DNA of 44,361 bases, taken from NCBI GenBank assembly GCA_903914175.1, contig CAIWNX010000083.1, positions 1 to 44,361 of the forward strand. The letters run 5' to 3'. Positions 27,724 to 36,440 of the stretch are shown in pieces. A model generated the notes under the pieces. The model saw nothing but the letters and a program-made list of their open reading frames with translations, was not told the origin of the DNA and did no database searches. Position 1 is the first letter of the stretch. Every line of letters begins with the position of its first letter. The stretch comes from an uncultured beta proteobacterium. GTDB taxonomy: Bacteria; Pseudomonadota; Gammaproteobacteria; Burkholderiales; Burkholderiaceae_C. The translations under genes and the position numbers were made by a program.

Positions 27724-30027
27724 ATGTTTGCCAAACTGCACCCCACACCCATCGCTTTCAGATCATGGCTCGGCATCCTGCCGGGCCTTTTCTTTTTTGC
27801 CGCACTGAGTAGCGCACAGGCCCAAAACAAAACGCCGGAACCGGCCGCCGAGGCGGAGCAAGCGACACCGGCCAAGCCGACGCCAGCACGGCGCAACGCC
27901 GGGGAATTAAAGCCGGTCACCATCACCGGCGCGGCGGTCAACGAAACCGAAGACCGACGCCAGTCCACCGCCAGCAAGATCATCGTCGGGCGTGACGAAA
28001 TTGAGCGCTTTGGCGACAGCACCATGGGCGAGTTGCTCAAGCGCCTACCCGGCGTCACGATGCCGGGCCGACCCGGGCGCGGTGGCGCGCCACGCATGCG
28101 TGGCCTGGGTGGCGGCTACACCCAGATCCTGATCGATGGCGAACCGGCGGCGCGCGGCTTTTCGCTCGACGAACTCTCACCAGAACAGATCGAGCGCATC
28201 GAAATCCTGCGCGCACCGACGGCCGAAACCGGCGCGCGCGCCATTGCCGGCACCATCAACATCATCACGCGCGGCGGCTACAGCAAGAAGCTCAACGACC
28301 TGCGCGTGGGCGCCGGTTTTGAGAACGGCAACACAGAGCCGGGCTTTTCCTGGACCCGCAACGACAGCGCCGGTCCATGGATCTACAACCTCTCGGTCTC
28401 AGCGCAACAACACGCGCGCAAGAACGACAGTCTCAGCGAAACCATCATGGAAAATCTGGTGACGGGCAACGTCATCGAGCAGACCGAGCGCACCCTGTCC
28501 ACCGGCAAGCACGATGGCATGCAGGCCAACGCGCGACTGCAATGGCGCAGTGAAGGCGGCGATACGCTGGTGCTGACACCCATGATCGTGCACTCCGAAG
28601 GCAGCAGCACCAGCAGTTCGACCCTGCTGCAAAACGGCGGCATCGCGCCTTACGACAGCAGCGCGGGCTCCGGCAGCAGCCAATTCACCAGCCTGCGCCT
28701 GGGCAGCCAGTGGACACACCGCTTGCAGGACGGCGGCAACTGGCTGCTGCGCGCCAACCTGAGCCAGAACGACTGGGACAACGCTGCGCTGCGTCAGAAC
28801 TTTGGCGGTGCCGGGCCATCACTGGGCATCTCCGATATTCAGTCGAGTCAGCACGACATCAATTTCAGCCTTAATGGCAAACTGACCAAGACCCTGGCCG
28901 AGGAGCACAGTCTGGTCAGCGGTATCGAGTTGCAAACCAATCGGCGTACTGAGGTGGCCAGCGTGCTGCAGGACGGCGAATCACCGCTGACCGAGTTCGA
29001 CGGCAATCTGACGGCCTCGACCTTGCGCGCCGCGCTCTTTGCGCAGGACGAGTGGTCGATCACGCCGCAGTTCGCGGCGCACGCCGGCCTGCGCTGGGAA
29101 GGCATCGCCACACAGGGCACGCCGTCTGCCGGCACGCCTGATGTGTCAAACCGCAGCAGCGTGCTGACCCCTTTGCTGCACGCCGTCTGGAAGTTTGACG
29201 ACAAGGGCCGCGACCAGATTCGCGCCAGCCTGACACGCAGCTACCGCTCGCCCAATCTGCAGGACCTGATTGCACGCCCACGCATCAGCAGCATGTTCCC
29301 GGGGCGCGGCGCCAACGATGAAATCCATCCGGACCGCGTCGGCAACCCGGCCCTCATGCCAGAACTGGCCAGCGGTCTGGACATCGCCATGGAACGCTAC
29401 CTGCCGGGCAGCGGCATGCTCAGCGCCAACCTGTTCTACCGCCGCATCAACAATCTGATGCGCAGCCAGTCAACGCTGGAGACCGTGTCCTGGGCCGACG
29501 TACCGCGCTGGGTGGCACGGGTGCAAAACATCGGCGACGCCATCACGCAGGGCATCGAGCTCGAAGCCAAGTTTCGCGCCAGCGATCTCTGGAGCGATGC
29601 GCCGCGCATCGACGTGCGCAGCAACCTCAGCCTGTTCGCCTCGCGCGTGCAAAGTGTGAGCGCACCCGACAACCGGCTCTCGCAGCAACCCGATGGCACG
29701 GCGAACCTGGGTGCCGATTACCGGCTACGTGATTCGCCTTTGAGTTTTGGCGGCAACCTGAACTGGACGCCCGGCTACACCACGCGCCTGAGCGACGACC
29801 AGCGCATCAACCAGGGCGCCAAGCTGGTGCTCGACGCCTTTGTGCTGTGGGCTATCAACCCAAGCAGCCAGTTGCGCGTCTCCTTCAGCAACCTGGCCGC
29901 GCGCGACTATGTGACCAACAACACGCTCGATTCGGTCAACAGCGCCAGCCAGGCCGTGCGCGAGAGCATCACCAGCACGGCGCCGTCCTGGCCGAGCCTG
30001 CAGGTGCGGTTGGAACTCAAGCTGTAG
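27724..30027 (+). CDS. TonB-dependent outer-membrane receptor
   Basis: About 767 residues from ATG at 27724; an upstream ATG at 27691 is also in frame, and earlier starts lie inside the repeat. The signal peptide (GILPGLFFFAALSSAQAQ) is followed by a low-complexity stretch, then a plug domain with VTITGAAVNETEDRRQSTAS, LLKRLPGVTMPG, RMRGLGGGYTQILIDGEPA and IERIEILRAPTAE. The beta-barrel extends to residue 767, ending VRLELKL with an aromatic-poor but otherwise normal end. Such receptors import siderophores, cobalamin, sugars or metals; the sequence and neighbours do not show which. It is convergent with putA, with three bases between stops. Confidence 0.92.
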   Translation: MFAKLHPTPIAFRSWLGILPGLFFFAALSSAQAQNKTPEPAAEAEQATPAKPTPARRNAGELKPVTITGAAVNETEDRRQSTASKIIVGRDEIERFGDSTMGELLKRLPGVTMPGRPGRGGAPRMRGLGGGYTQILIDGEPAARGFSLDELSPEQIERIEILRAPTAETGARAIAGTINIITRGGYSKKLNDLRVGAGFENGNTEPGFSWTRNDSAGPWIYNLSVSAQQHARKNDSLSETIMENLVTGNVIEQTERTLSTGKHDGMQANARLQWRSEGGDTLVLTPMIVHSEGSSTSSSTLLQNGGIAPYDSSAGSGSSQFTSLRLGSQWTHRLQDGGNWLLRANLSQNDWDNAALRQNFGGAGPSLGISDIQSSQHDINFSLNGKLTKTLAEEHSLVSGIELQTNRRTEVASVLQDGESPLTEFDGNLTASTLRAALFAQDEWSITPQFAAHAGLRWEGIATQGTPSAGTPDVSNRSSVLTPLLHAVWKFDDKGRDQIRASLTRSYRSPNLQDLIARPRISSMFPGRGANDEIHPDRVGNPALMPELASGLDIAMERYLPGSGMLSANLFYRRINNLMRSQSTLETVSWADVPRWVARVQNIGDAITQGIELEAKFRASDLWSDAPRIDVRSNLSLFASRVQSVSAPDNRLSQQPDGTANLGADYRLRDSPLSFGGNLNWTPGYTTRLSDDQRINQGAKLVLDAFVLWAINPSSQLRVSFSNLAARDYVTNNTLDSVNSASQAVRESITSTAPSWPSLQVRLELKL

Positions 30028-30030
30028 CGC

Positions 30031-33000
30031 TTAACCTGCCAATAACGCCGCGTTGCCGCCAGCGGCCGTGGTGTTGATGGTGATGGTCTGCTCGGCGCAG
30101 AAACGGTACAGGTAGTGCGGGCCGCCGGCTTTCGGGCCGGTGCCCGACAGGCCTTCGCCACCGAACGGCTGCACACCCACCACAGCACCAATCTGGTTGC
30201 GGTTGATGTAGACGTTGCCGACATGGGCGGCGTGCGCCAGGATTTGCGCACGCGAGTCGATGCGGGTCTGGATGCCGATGGTCAGGCCGTAGCCGAGCGC
30301 GTTGATCTGCTCAATCACTTCCACCGGATCGCCACTCCAGCGCACGATGTGCAGCACCGGGCCGAAGATCTCGGTCTTCATCTCGGCAATGGACTTGATC
30401 TCAAAGGCTTGCGGCGCGACCAGATTCGGCATGGCGGGGCTTGACGCCGGTGCGAGCAGGGGCCTGGCTTCAGCGTGCAGGCGCTGCAACTGGCGCTGGA
30501 TGCCATCAAAGGCCTCGCGGTCGATGACCGGCCCGAGGTCGGTTGAGAGCAGCGCCGGATCACCCGCCACCAGTTCTTTGGCCGCGCCCTGGATCATCTC
30601 GATCACGGGGTCGGCAATCTCGGCGTGCAGGCACAGCAGGCGCAGCGCCGAGCAGCGCTGGCCGGCGCTGCGAAAAGCCGATTGCATGACGGCGTCACTG
30701 ACCTGCTCCGGCAGGGCGGTGCTGTCGACCAGCATGGCGTTAATGCCACCGGTTTCGGCAATCAGCGGCACGATGGGGCCGTCTTTCGCGGCCAGCGCGC
30801 GCGCGATGATCTTGGCCACCACGGTCGAGCCCGTGAACACGACACCGGCGACACCGGGCGCTGCCACCAGCGCCGCACCTACCGTTTCCCCGGGGCCGTG
30901 CAGCAGTTGCAGCGCATCTTGTGGTACGCCCGCGGCATGCAGCAGACGCACCGCTTCCCATGCCACGCCGGGTGTCTGCTCAGCCGGTTTGGCCAACACC
31001 GTGTTGCCGGTGGCCAGCGCGGCGGCGACCTGACCGGCGAAGATGGCGAGCGGAAAATTCCACGGGCTGATGCAGACCCAGGCTCCGCGCGCGATCAGGC
31101 GCAGCTCGTTGCTCTCGCCGGTCGGCCCCGGCATCGAGATCGGCGCCATGACACGCTCAGCCTCATTGGCGTAGTAGCGCAGAAAGTCCACCGCCTCGCG
31201 CACTTCGGACACCGCGTCACCCCAGGTCTTGAAGGCCTCGCGCACCAGCAGCGCGCAAAATTTCGGCAGTTTGTCTTCGAGTGCGTCGGCTGTGCGCCGC
31301 AGCATGGCGGCGCGCGCGGCAACGTCGGTGCGGCTCCATTGCTTGAAGCAGTCAGCGCTGCGCTGGAGTGCACCCGCCACCGCCTGCGTGTCAAACACCG
31401 GCACCGGTGGCACTTGCACCAATTGGTAAGCGCCCAGCAGCGGCTCACGCATGGACTGCACCGTGAGGTCCAGACCCGCGCTGTTTTTGCGCGCTGCGCC
31501 GAACAGGTCCAGCGGCAACGGCAATGAAGATTCGCCTTCCAGGCGCAGCGGCGAGATCAGCAACTCGTTGATCGCAACCGATTCATCGGCAAGCTGGTGC
31601 ACAAAGGACGAATTGGCGCCGTTCTCCAGCAGCCGCCGAACCAGATAGGCCAGCAAGTCCTTGTGCGCGCCCACCGGCGCATAAACACGGCAGGCGATCA
31701 GCGGATTCTTCAGCACTTCGCGGTAAATGCCTTCGGCCATGCCGTGCAGGCGCTGCAATTCAAACGGTGCACCGCTGCGCGCGGCCATTTGCAAAACGGC
31801 GGCGATGGTCGACGCGTTATGGCTGGCAAACTGCGGATAAATGGCATCGGGCGCGTCGAGCAGCACGCGGGCGCAGGCCAGATACGAGATGTCGGTGTGG
31901 TGCTTGTGCGTGAACACCGGATAGGCCGGCAAGCCGTTCTCCTGCGCGCGCTTGATCTCGGCGTCCCAGTAGGCGCCCTTGACCAAGCGGCACATCAATC
32001 GGATCTTGTACTGGCGCGCCAGAGCGATGACGTGCTCGATCTGCTGCAGTGAGCGGGTCTGGTAGGTCTGCATCGCCAGACCAAAACCGCCCCAGTGCGG
32101 GAAGTGCTGCGCCACGCGGCTCACCAGCGCCTCGAACACTTCGAGCGAGAGTTCGAGCCGGTCCACTTCTTCCGAGTCGATGGTGAGGTTGATGTTGGCC
32201 CGGGCCGCCTGCTCGCACAGACCCCAGACGCGCGGCACCAGCTCGGCGAGCACGCGCTCGGTGTGCGCGTCCTCGTAGCGCGGATGCAAGGCGCTGAGCT
32301 TGATCGAGATGCCGTCGTTGACTTCGCAAGTGCCACTGGCAGCGGCATGGGTTGCAATGAACGCAATCGCATTCTGGTAACTCACCAAATATTGAAGCGC
32401 ATCAGCATCGGTACGCGCGCCTTCGCCCAGCATGTCATAGCTGAATCTGAGCCCCCACGCTTGGCGCTGCGCGTCCTGCGCTGCCCCCCCTGGGGGCTGT
32501 TGCGCCTTGGGGCGGCCCGGCGGCGCAACGCTGAGGTTTTTCATCTTGCGCCGCGCCGCGTTGGCCTCGTCCATCGCTTCGGCAATGGTCTGGCCCAGCA
32601 CAAACTGGCGACCCAGCAACTGCACGGCGCGCAGCGTGGCGGCCACCACCGAGCGCGCACCGAGCTTGGCGAAAAGGCCGGTCGGCGCTTCGCTGTCGGG
32701 CAGGAACTTCTTGCTCATCGCGATCGCCGTGCTGGACAGGCGCGCCAGCGTCTTGTCGCCAGCGCTGTGAAAGTCGGCGCGGCCCAACTGATCAGCCGTC
32801 AGCGCAATCGCGGTGGCGGCATCGGGCACGCGCAACAAGGCCTCGGCCAGGCGCATCAGGGCCAGACCCTCGGCGCTGGAAATCGGGTATTCCTTGAGCA
32901 GGCTCTCCATCGCCCAGAACGGCGGCGGGTTGGCGCGCACCGCCTGCACCCAGGGCGTGGCGACCTTGGCGACGGCAGCCCAATCAAGCGCACGACTCAG

Positions 33001-33060
33001 CGAGCCCAGGTGCTGGGAAACGATTTCGACTTCAGGGCGGTAGGGAAAAGGCAGGCGCAC
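30031..33060 (-). CDS. putA: Bifunctional proline dehydrogenase/1-pyrroline-5-carboxylate dehydrogenase PutA
   Basis: 1009 residues, the size of the short type A PutA class without a ribbon-helix-helix DNA-binding domain, so it is not expected to repress itself. The start is GTG with CGGAG upstream. The proline dehydrogenase barrel has RLVKGAYWDAEIKRAQ, YPQFASHNA and the flavin-site YAPVGAHKDLLAYLVRRLLE. The aldehyde dehydrogenase has PWNFPLAIF, LIAETGGINAMLVD (general-base Glu) and SAGQRCSALR (catalytic Cys). Residues 177-203 (from SVAPPGRPK to RQAWG) are encoded by an inserted copy of the 75-bp repeat, in a linker before GLRFSYDMLGE. Its own start region is AT-rich and may bind an Lrp-type regulator. 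Confidence 0.96.
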   Translation of the reverse strand: MRLPFPYRPEVEIVSQHLGSLSRALDWAAVAKVATPWVQAVRANPPPFWAMESLLKEYPISSAEGLALMRLAEALLRVPDAATAIALTADQLGRADFHSAGDKTLARLSSTAIAMSKKFLPDSEAPTGLFAKLGARSVVAATLRAVQLLGRQFVLGQTIAEAMDEANAARRKMKNLSVAPPGRPKAQQPPGGAAQDAQRQAWGLRFSYDMLGEGARTDADALQYLVSYQNAIAFIATHAAASGTCEVNDGISIKLSALHPRYEDAHTERVLAELVPRVWGLCEQAARANINLTIDSEEVDRLELSLEVFEALVSRVAQHFPHWGGFGLAMQTYQTRSLQQIEHVIALARQYKIRLMCRLVKGAYWDAEIKRAQENGLPAYPVFTHKHHTDISYLACARVLLDAPDAIYPQFASHNASTIAAVLQMAARSGAPFELQRLHGMAEGIYREVLKNPLIACRVYAPVGAHKDLLAYLVRRLLENGANSSFVHQLADESVAINELLISPLRLEGESSLPLPLDLFGAARKNSAGLDLTVQSMREPLLGAYQLVQVPPVPVFDTQAVAGALQRSADCFKQWSRTDVAARAAMLRRTADALEDKLPKFCALLVREAFKTWGDAVSEVREAVDFLRYYANEAERVMAPISMPGPTGESNELRLIARGAWVCISPWNFPLAIFAGQVAAALATGNTVLAKPAEQTPGVAWEAVRLLHAAGVPQDALQLLHGPGETVGAALVAAPGVAGVVFTGSTVVAKIIARALAAKDGPIVPLIAETGGINAMLVDSTALPEQVSDAVMQSAFRSAGQRCSALRLLCLHAEIADPVIEMIQGAAKELVAGDPALLSTDLGPVIDREAFDGIQRQLQRLHAEARPLLAPASSPAMPNLVAPQAFEIKSIAEMKTEIFGPVLHIVRWSGDPVEVIEQINALGYGLTIGIQTRIDSRAQILAHAAHVGNVYINRNQIGAVVGVQPFGGEGLSGTGPKAGGPHYLYRFCAEQTITINTTAAGGNAALLAG
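32451..32527 (-). repeat. Comamonadaceae-type palindromic repeat, copy B, inside putA
   Basis: In the sense of putA it reads GCCGCCGGGCCGCCCCAAGG, then a CCCCCA-GGGGG core, and ends CCAAGCGTGGGGGC, matching copies A and C. It is in frame and encodes PPGRPKAQQPPGGAAQDAQR. Confidence 0.85.
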
Positions 33061-33120
33061 GGCAGACTCCGGTCAATTGAGACAGTCGCCATGGTTACCG
33101 CTTTATTGATGAATTACTCA

Positions 33121-33134
33121 CCAAATATCTTTGG
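33121..33134. promoter_or_regulatory. Possible operator in the putA promoter region
   Basis: CCAAATATCTTTGG is a 5-4-5 inverted repeat in an unusually AT-rich stretch (about 33095-33160) upstream of putA, with TATAAA on the minus strand nearby as a possible -10. Proline catabolic genes are often controlled by Lrp/PutR-type activators at AT-rich sites. This is a weak inference. Confidence 0.3.
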
Positions 33135-33192
33135 TTTTGCAGTTTTATATTTTATGGAACGGGCTGGACTGCGGCCCTCGTGATTTTGCGTG

Positions 33193-34257
33193 TCAGGCGG
33201 CTTCGGGGTAGAAGAAAGTGCGTTGCGTCTGGCGTGCCGGCAAGCCCTGCACCACGGCGCCGATGGCGGCGATGTGCTCGGGCGTGGTGCCGCAGCAACC
33301 GCCCACGATGTTGACCAGACCATCGGCAGCAAACTCGCGCAGCAAGCGGCTGGTGTCGGCCGGCGTCTCATCAAAACCGGTCTCGCTCATCGGATTGGGC
33401 AGGCCGGCATTGGGGTAGCAACTGATGAAGGTGTCGTCCGCCACGCGTGCGAGCTCTTGCAAGTAGGGCCGCATCAGCGCGGCGCCGAGCGCGCAATTCA
33501 AGCCGACCGCGAGCGGGCGCGCATGGCGCACGCTGTACCAGAAAGCCGTGACAGTCTGGCCCGAGAGGATGCGCCAGGAGGCATCGGTCACGGTGCCGCT
33601 GATGATCAGCGGCAGTCTCTCACCGGAGGCATCGAAATACTCGTCGATGGCAAACAGCGCCGCCTTGGCGTTGAGTGTGTCGAAAATCGTCTCGACCAGC
33701 AGCGCGTCGGCGCCACCCTGCACCAGCGCCTCGACCTGCGCGTAGTAAGCGGCGCGCAACTGCTCGAAATCCACGTTGCGCGCGCCGGGGTCGTTCACAT
33801 CCGGGCTGATGCTGGCGGTCTTCGGTGTCGGACCGAGCGCGCCGAGCACAAAGCGCGGCTTGTCCGGCGTCGAATATTTGTCGCAGGCGGCGCGCGCCAA
33901 TTGAGCTGAGGCCAGGTTCATCTCGGATGCCAGATCGGCCATGTCGTAGTCGGCCTGCGCAATCGAGGTCGCGCCAAAGGTATTGGTCTCAATCAGGTCC
34001 GCGCCGGCTGCCAGGTAGCGCTCATGGATGCTGCTGATCACGTCCGGACGCGTCAGCGACAGCAACTCGTTGTTGCCCTTGACGTCCTTGTGCTGACCTA
34101 GGGTTTTGCCAAAGTCCTTGAAGCGCTCGCCGCGGTACTGCGCTTCGCTGAGCTTGAAGCGCTGGATCATCGTGCCCATGGCACCGTCGAGCAGCATGAT
34201 GCGATTCTGCAAAATCGCTGGCAGGGCCTGACCACGGGTGTATTGAAGTGCCTTCAT
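33193..34257 (-). CDS. metH: Homocysteine S-methyltransferase module of methionine synthase (split MetH)
   Basis: 354 residues covering only the N-terminal homocysteine-binding module of cobalamin-dependent MetH. Visible parts are [41 protein letters not shown], and the zinc cysteines in GLNCALGA and [11 protein letters not shown]. The folate, cobalamin and activation modules are absent; in many Burkholderiales they are encoded by a separate gene, and that gene is not in this window. A stand-alone methyltransferase using another donor is possible, but similarity to MetH itself ([22 protein letters not shown]) favours the split enzyme. It is divergent from recQ with 29 bases between. Confidence 0.88.
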   Translation of the reverse strand: MKALQYTRGQALPAILQNRIMLLDGAMGTMIQRFKLSEAQYRGERFKDFGKTLGQHKDVKGNNELLSLTRPDVISSIHERYLAAGADLIETNTFGATSIAQADYDMADLASEMNLASAQLARAACDKYSTPDKPRFVLGALGPTPKTASISPDVNDPGARNVDFEQLRAAYYAQVEALVQGGADALLVETIFDTLNAKAALFAIDEYFDASGERLPLIISGTVTDASWRILSGQTVTAFWYSVRHARPLAVGLNCALGAALMRPYLQELARVADDTFISCYPNAGLPNPMSETGFDETPADTSRLLREFAADGLVNIVGGCCGTTPEHIAAIGAVVQGLPARQTQRTFFYPEAA

Positions 34258-34286
34258 AGGGCGCTATTGTAGAAAACCGGCTGCGG

Positions 34287-36296
34287 GTGACGCGCGGGGT
34301 GGGACAATCCCCTCTTCGGCGCGCAGCCAACAGCGCCCATTCAACCGCCGCGAACCAAGCCACTTTGACCATCCAACATATTCTTCAGCAAGTCTTCGGC
34401 TATGGCGCGTTTCGCGGCCCGCAACAGGCCATCATTGAGCATGTGGTCGACGGTGGCGATGCGCTGGTGCTGATGCCCACCGGCGGCGGCAAGTCGCTGT
34501 GCTACCAGATTCCGGCGATTGCGCGCCAGCAGGCCGGCCACGGCGTCACGGTCGTGATTTCGCCGCTGATCGCGCTAATGCACGACCAGGTTGGCGCCCT
34601 GCACGAGGCCGGCGTCAGTGCCGCCTTTCTGAATTCCACGCTGAGCGGCGAGGAGGCACAGCAGGTCGAGCGCCGGCTGTTGCGTGGCGACATCACGCTG
34701 CTTTACGCTGCGCCGGAGCGCGTCACGACGCCGCGCTTTCTGGCGCAGATGGATTCGCTGCAGGAACGCGGCTTGCTCAGCCTGTTCGCGATTGACGAGG
34801 CGCACTGCGTGAGCCAGTGGGGCCACGACTTCCGGCCCGAGTACCGGGCCCTGACCGTGCTGCACGAGCGCTACGCCAGCGTGCCGCGCATTGCGCTCAC
34901 CGCCACAGCAGACACACTGACGCGCGCCGACATTCTGGAACGGCTGCAACTGGAGGACGCGCGCCAGTTCGTCAGCAGTTTTGACCGACCCAACATCCGC
35001 TACACCATTGTCGAGAAGCGCGAAGCCACGCAGCAACTGCTGCGTTTCATCTCGCGCGAGCACATGGGCGACGCCGGCATCGTGTACTGCCAGTCGCGCA
35101 AGCGCGTGGAAGAGATCGCCAATTTGCTGTGTGATGAAGGCATTGCCGCGCTGCCGTATCACGCCGGGCTTGACAACAAAGTGCGGCAAGCGAACCAGGA
35201 TCAGTTTCTGCGCAGCGAAGGCATTGTGATGGTGGCAACAATAGCCTTTGGCATGGGCATCGACAAGCCCGATGTACGTTTTGTCGCGCACCTGGACATG
35301 CCCAAAAACATCGAGGGCTACTACCAGGAGACCGGGCGCGCCGGGCGCGATGGCGAGCCGGCCGATGCCTGGATGTGCTACGGCCTGCAGGACGTGGTAA
35401 ACCAGCGCCGCATGATCGACGAGAGCCCGGCCGGCGAAGAGTTCAAACAGGGTCTGCGCGGCAAGCTCGACGCCCTGCTCGGTCTGGCCGAGGCCACCGA
35501 CTGCCGTCGCGTGCGGCTCTTGGCTTACTTCGGAGAAACATACGGAGAGGACGCCGCCGCGCCGGGCCGCCCCAAGCAAGGCACGGCCCCCTCGGGGGGC
35601 AGCGCAGCACACGAAGTGGCAAGCGTGGGGGCAACATGCCAGAACTGCGATAACTGCCTGAGTCCGCCAGATGTTTGGGATGGTACGGATGCTGCCCGCA
35701 AACTGCTCAGCACCATCTACCGCGTGCAGCAGATGGGCGGCATCAGCTACGGCACCGGTCACATCATGGACATCCTGCGTGGCAAAGCGACCGAGAAGGT
35801 GCTGCAACGCGGCCACGAGCATTTGAGCACCTTCGGTATTGGCGCTGCGCTCAGCGAAGCGCAGTTGCGTGGCGTGCTGCGCCAGCTGATCGCGATCGGC
35901 GCTGTGGCCGTCGACGGCAGCGCCTTCAACACCCTGCAACTCACCGATGCCTCGCGCGCCGTGCTCAAAGGCGATGTGGCGGTGCAACTGCGCCAATCCG
36001 TTTCGACGCCAACCCAGCGCAAGGCCAAGCGGGCGCCGGCCAAGGCAGCGCCCAAGGTGCCGGCCTCACTCGACACAGCGGGCGAGCGCCGCTACCTGGC
36101 GCTCAAGGCCTGGCGCGCAGAAGTGGCGGGCGAGCACAACCTGCCGGCCTATGTGATTTTTCACGATGCAACCCTGGCGGCAATTGCCGAGCGCGCGCCG
36201 CAGTCACTCGACGACCTGCAGGGCATCAGCGGCATCGGCGTCAAGAAGCTCGAAGCCTACGGAGCCGAAGTGCTGCGCGTCGTGGCCAGCGTCTGA
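34287..36296 (+). CDS. recQ: ATP-dependent DNA helicase RecQ with a repeat-encoded insertion
   Basis: Superfamily 2 3'-5' DNA helicase for recombination and repair, 669 residues from GTG at 34287; TTG at 34365 is an alternative that matches the family start better. It has Walker A PTGGGKSLCYQIPA, DEAH in AIDEAHCVSQWGHDFRPEY, SSFDRPNIRY, YQETGRAGRDG, a zinc-binding region with four cysteines (CRRVRLLAYFGE then CQNCDNC), a winged-helix domain and a C-terminal HRDC (about 590-665). About 25 residues between YFGE and CQNC, beginning APGRPKQGTAPSGG, come from the 75-bp repeat; E. coli RecQ has only five or six residues there. The four zinc cysteines are kept, so the enzyme may still work. Confidence 0.94.
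   Translation: MTRGVGQSPLRRAANSAHSTAANQATLTIQHILQQVFGYGAFRGPQQAIIEHVVDGGDALVLMPTGGGKSLCYQIPAIARQQAGHGVTVVISPLIALMHDQVGALHEAGVSAAFLNSTLSGEEAQQVERRLLRGDITLLYAAPERVTTPRFLAQMDSLQERGLLSLFAIDEAHCVSQWGHDFRPEYRALTVLHERYASVPRIALTATADTLTRADILERLQLEDARQFVSSFDRPNIRYTIVEKREATQQLLRFISREHMGDAGIVYCQSRKRVEEIANLLCDEGIAALPYHAGLDNKVRQANQDQFLRSEGIVMVATIAFGMGIDKPDVRFVAHLDMPKNIEGYYQETGRAGRDGEPADAWMCYGLQDVVNQRRMIDESPAGEEFKQGLRGKLDALLGLAEATDCRRVRLLAYFGETYGEDAAAPGRPKQGTAPSGGSAAHEVASVGATCQNCDNCLSPPDVWDGTDAARKLLSTIYRVQQMGGISYGTGHIMDILRGKATEKVLQRGHEHLSTFGIGAALSEAQLRGVLRQLIAIGAVAVDGSAFNTLQLTDASRAVLKGDVAVQLRQSVSTPTQRKAKRAPAKAAPKVPASLDTAGERRYLALKAWRAEVAGEHNLPAYVIFHDATLAAIAERAPQSLDDLQGISGIGVKKLEAYGAEVLRVVASV
35561..35633 (+). 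repeat. Comamonadaceae-type palindromic repeat, copy C, inside recQ
   Basis: GCCGGGCCGCCCCAAGC, a CCCCC-TC-GGGGG core and GTGGCAAGCGTGGGGGCA, nearly identical to copy A (12551-12625). It is in the recQ sense and in frame, encoding the insertion in the zinc-binding region. Confidence 0.9.
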
Positions 36297-36333
36297 CGGT
36301 TGATTTCACTTCGTCATCACGGTCTGCCGAATT

Positions 36334-36440
36334 TGTCATTGCGGACCTGATCCGCAATCCATGCTGCGCATTGCACTGGCAGAAGGGATGGATCCCGGAT
36401 CAAGCCCGGGATGACAACCGGGGACGGGATGACAATGCGG
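36334..36440 (+). repeat. Intergenic REP/BIME-like repeat, copy 3
   Basis: TTGCGGACCTGATCCGCAA and ATCCCGGATCAAGCCCGGGAT hairpins followed by a further partial unit (GGGATGACAATGCGGG). It lies between the convergent recQ and cusS. The cusS stop codon (36400-36402) falls inside the second hairpin. Confidence 0.85.

Noticed and set aside
34258..34286. A cobalamin riboswitch upstream of the MetH module
   Set aside because: Only 29 bases separate it from the divergent recQ, too few for the element, and no B12-box was seen.
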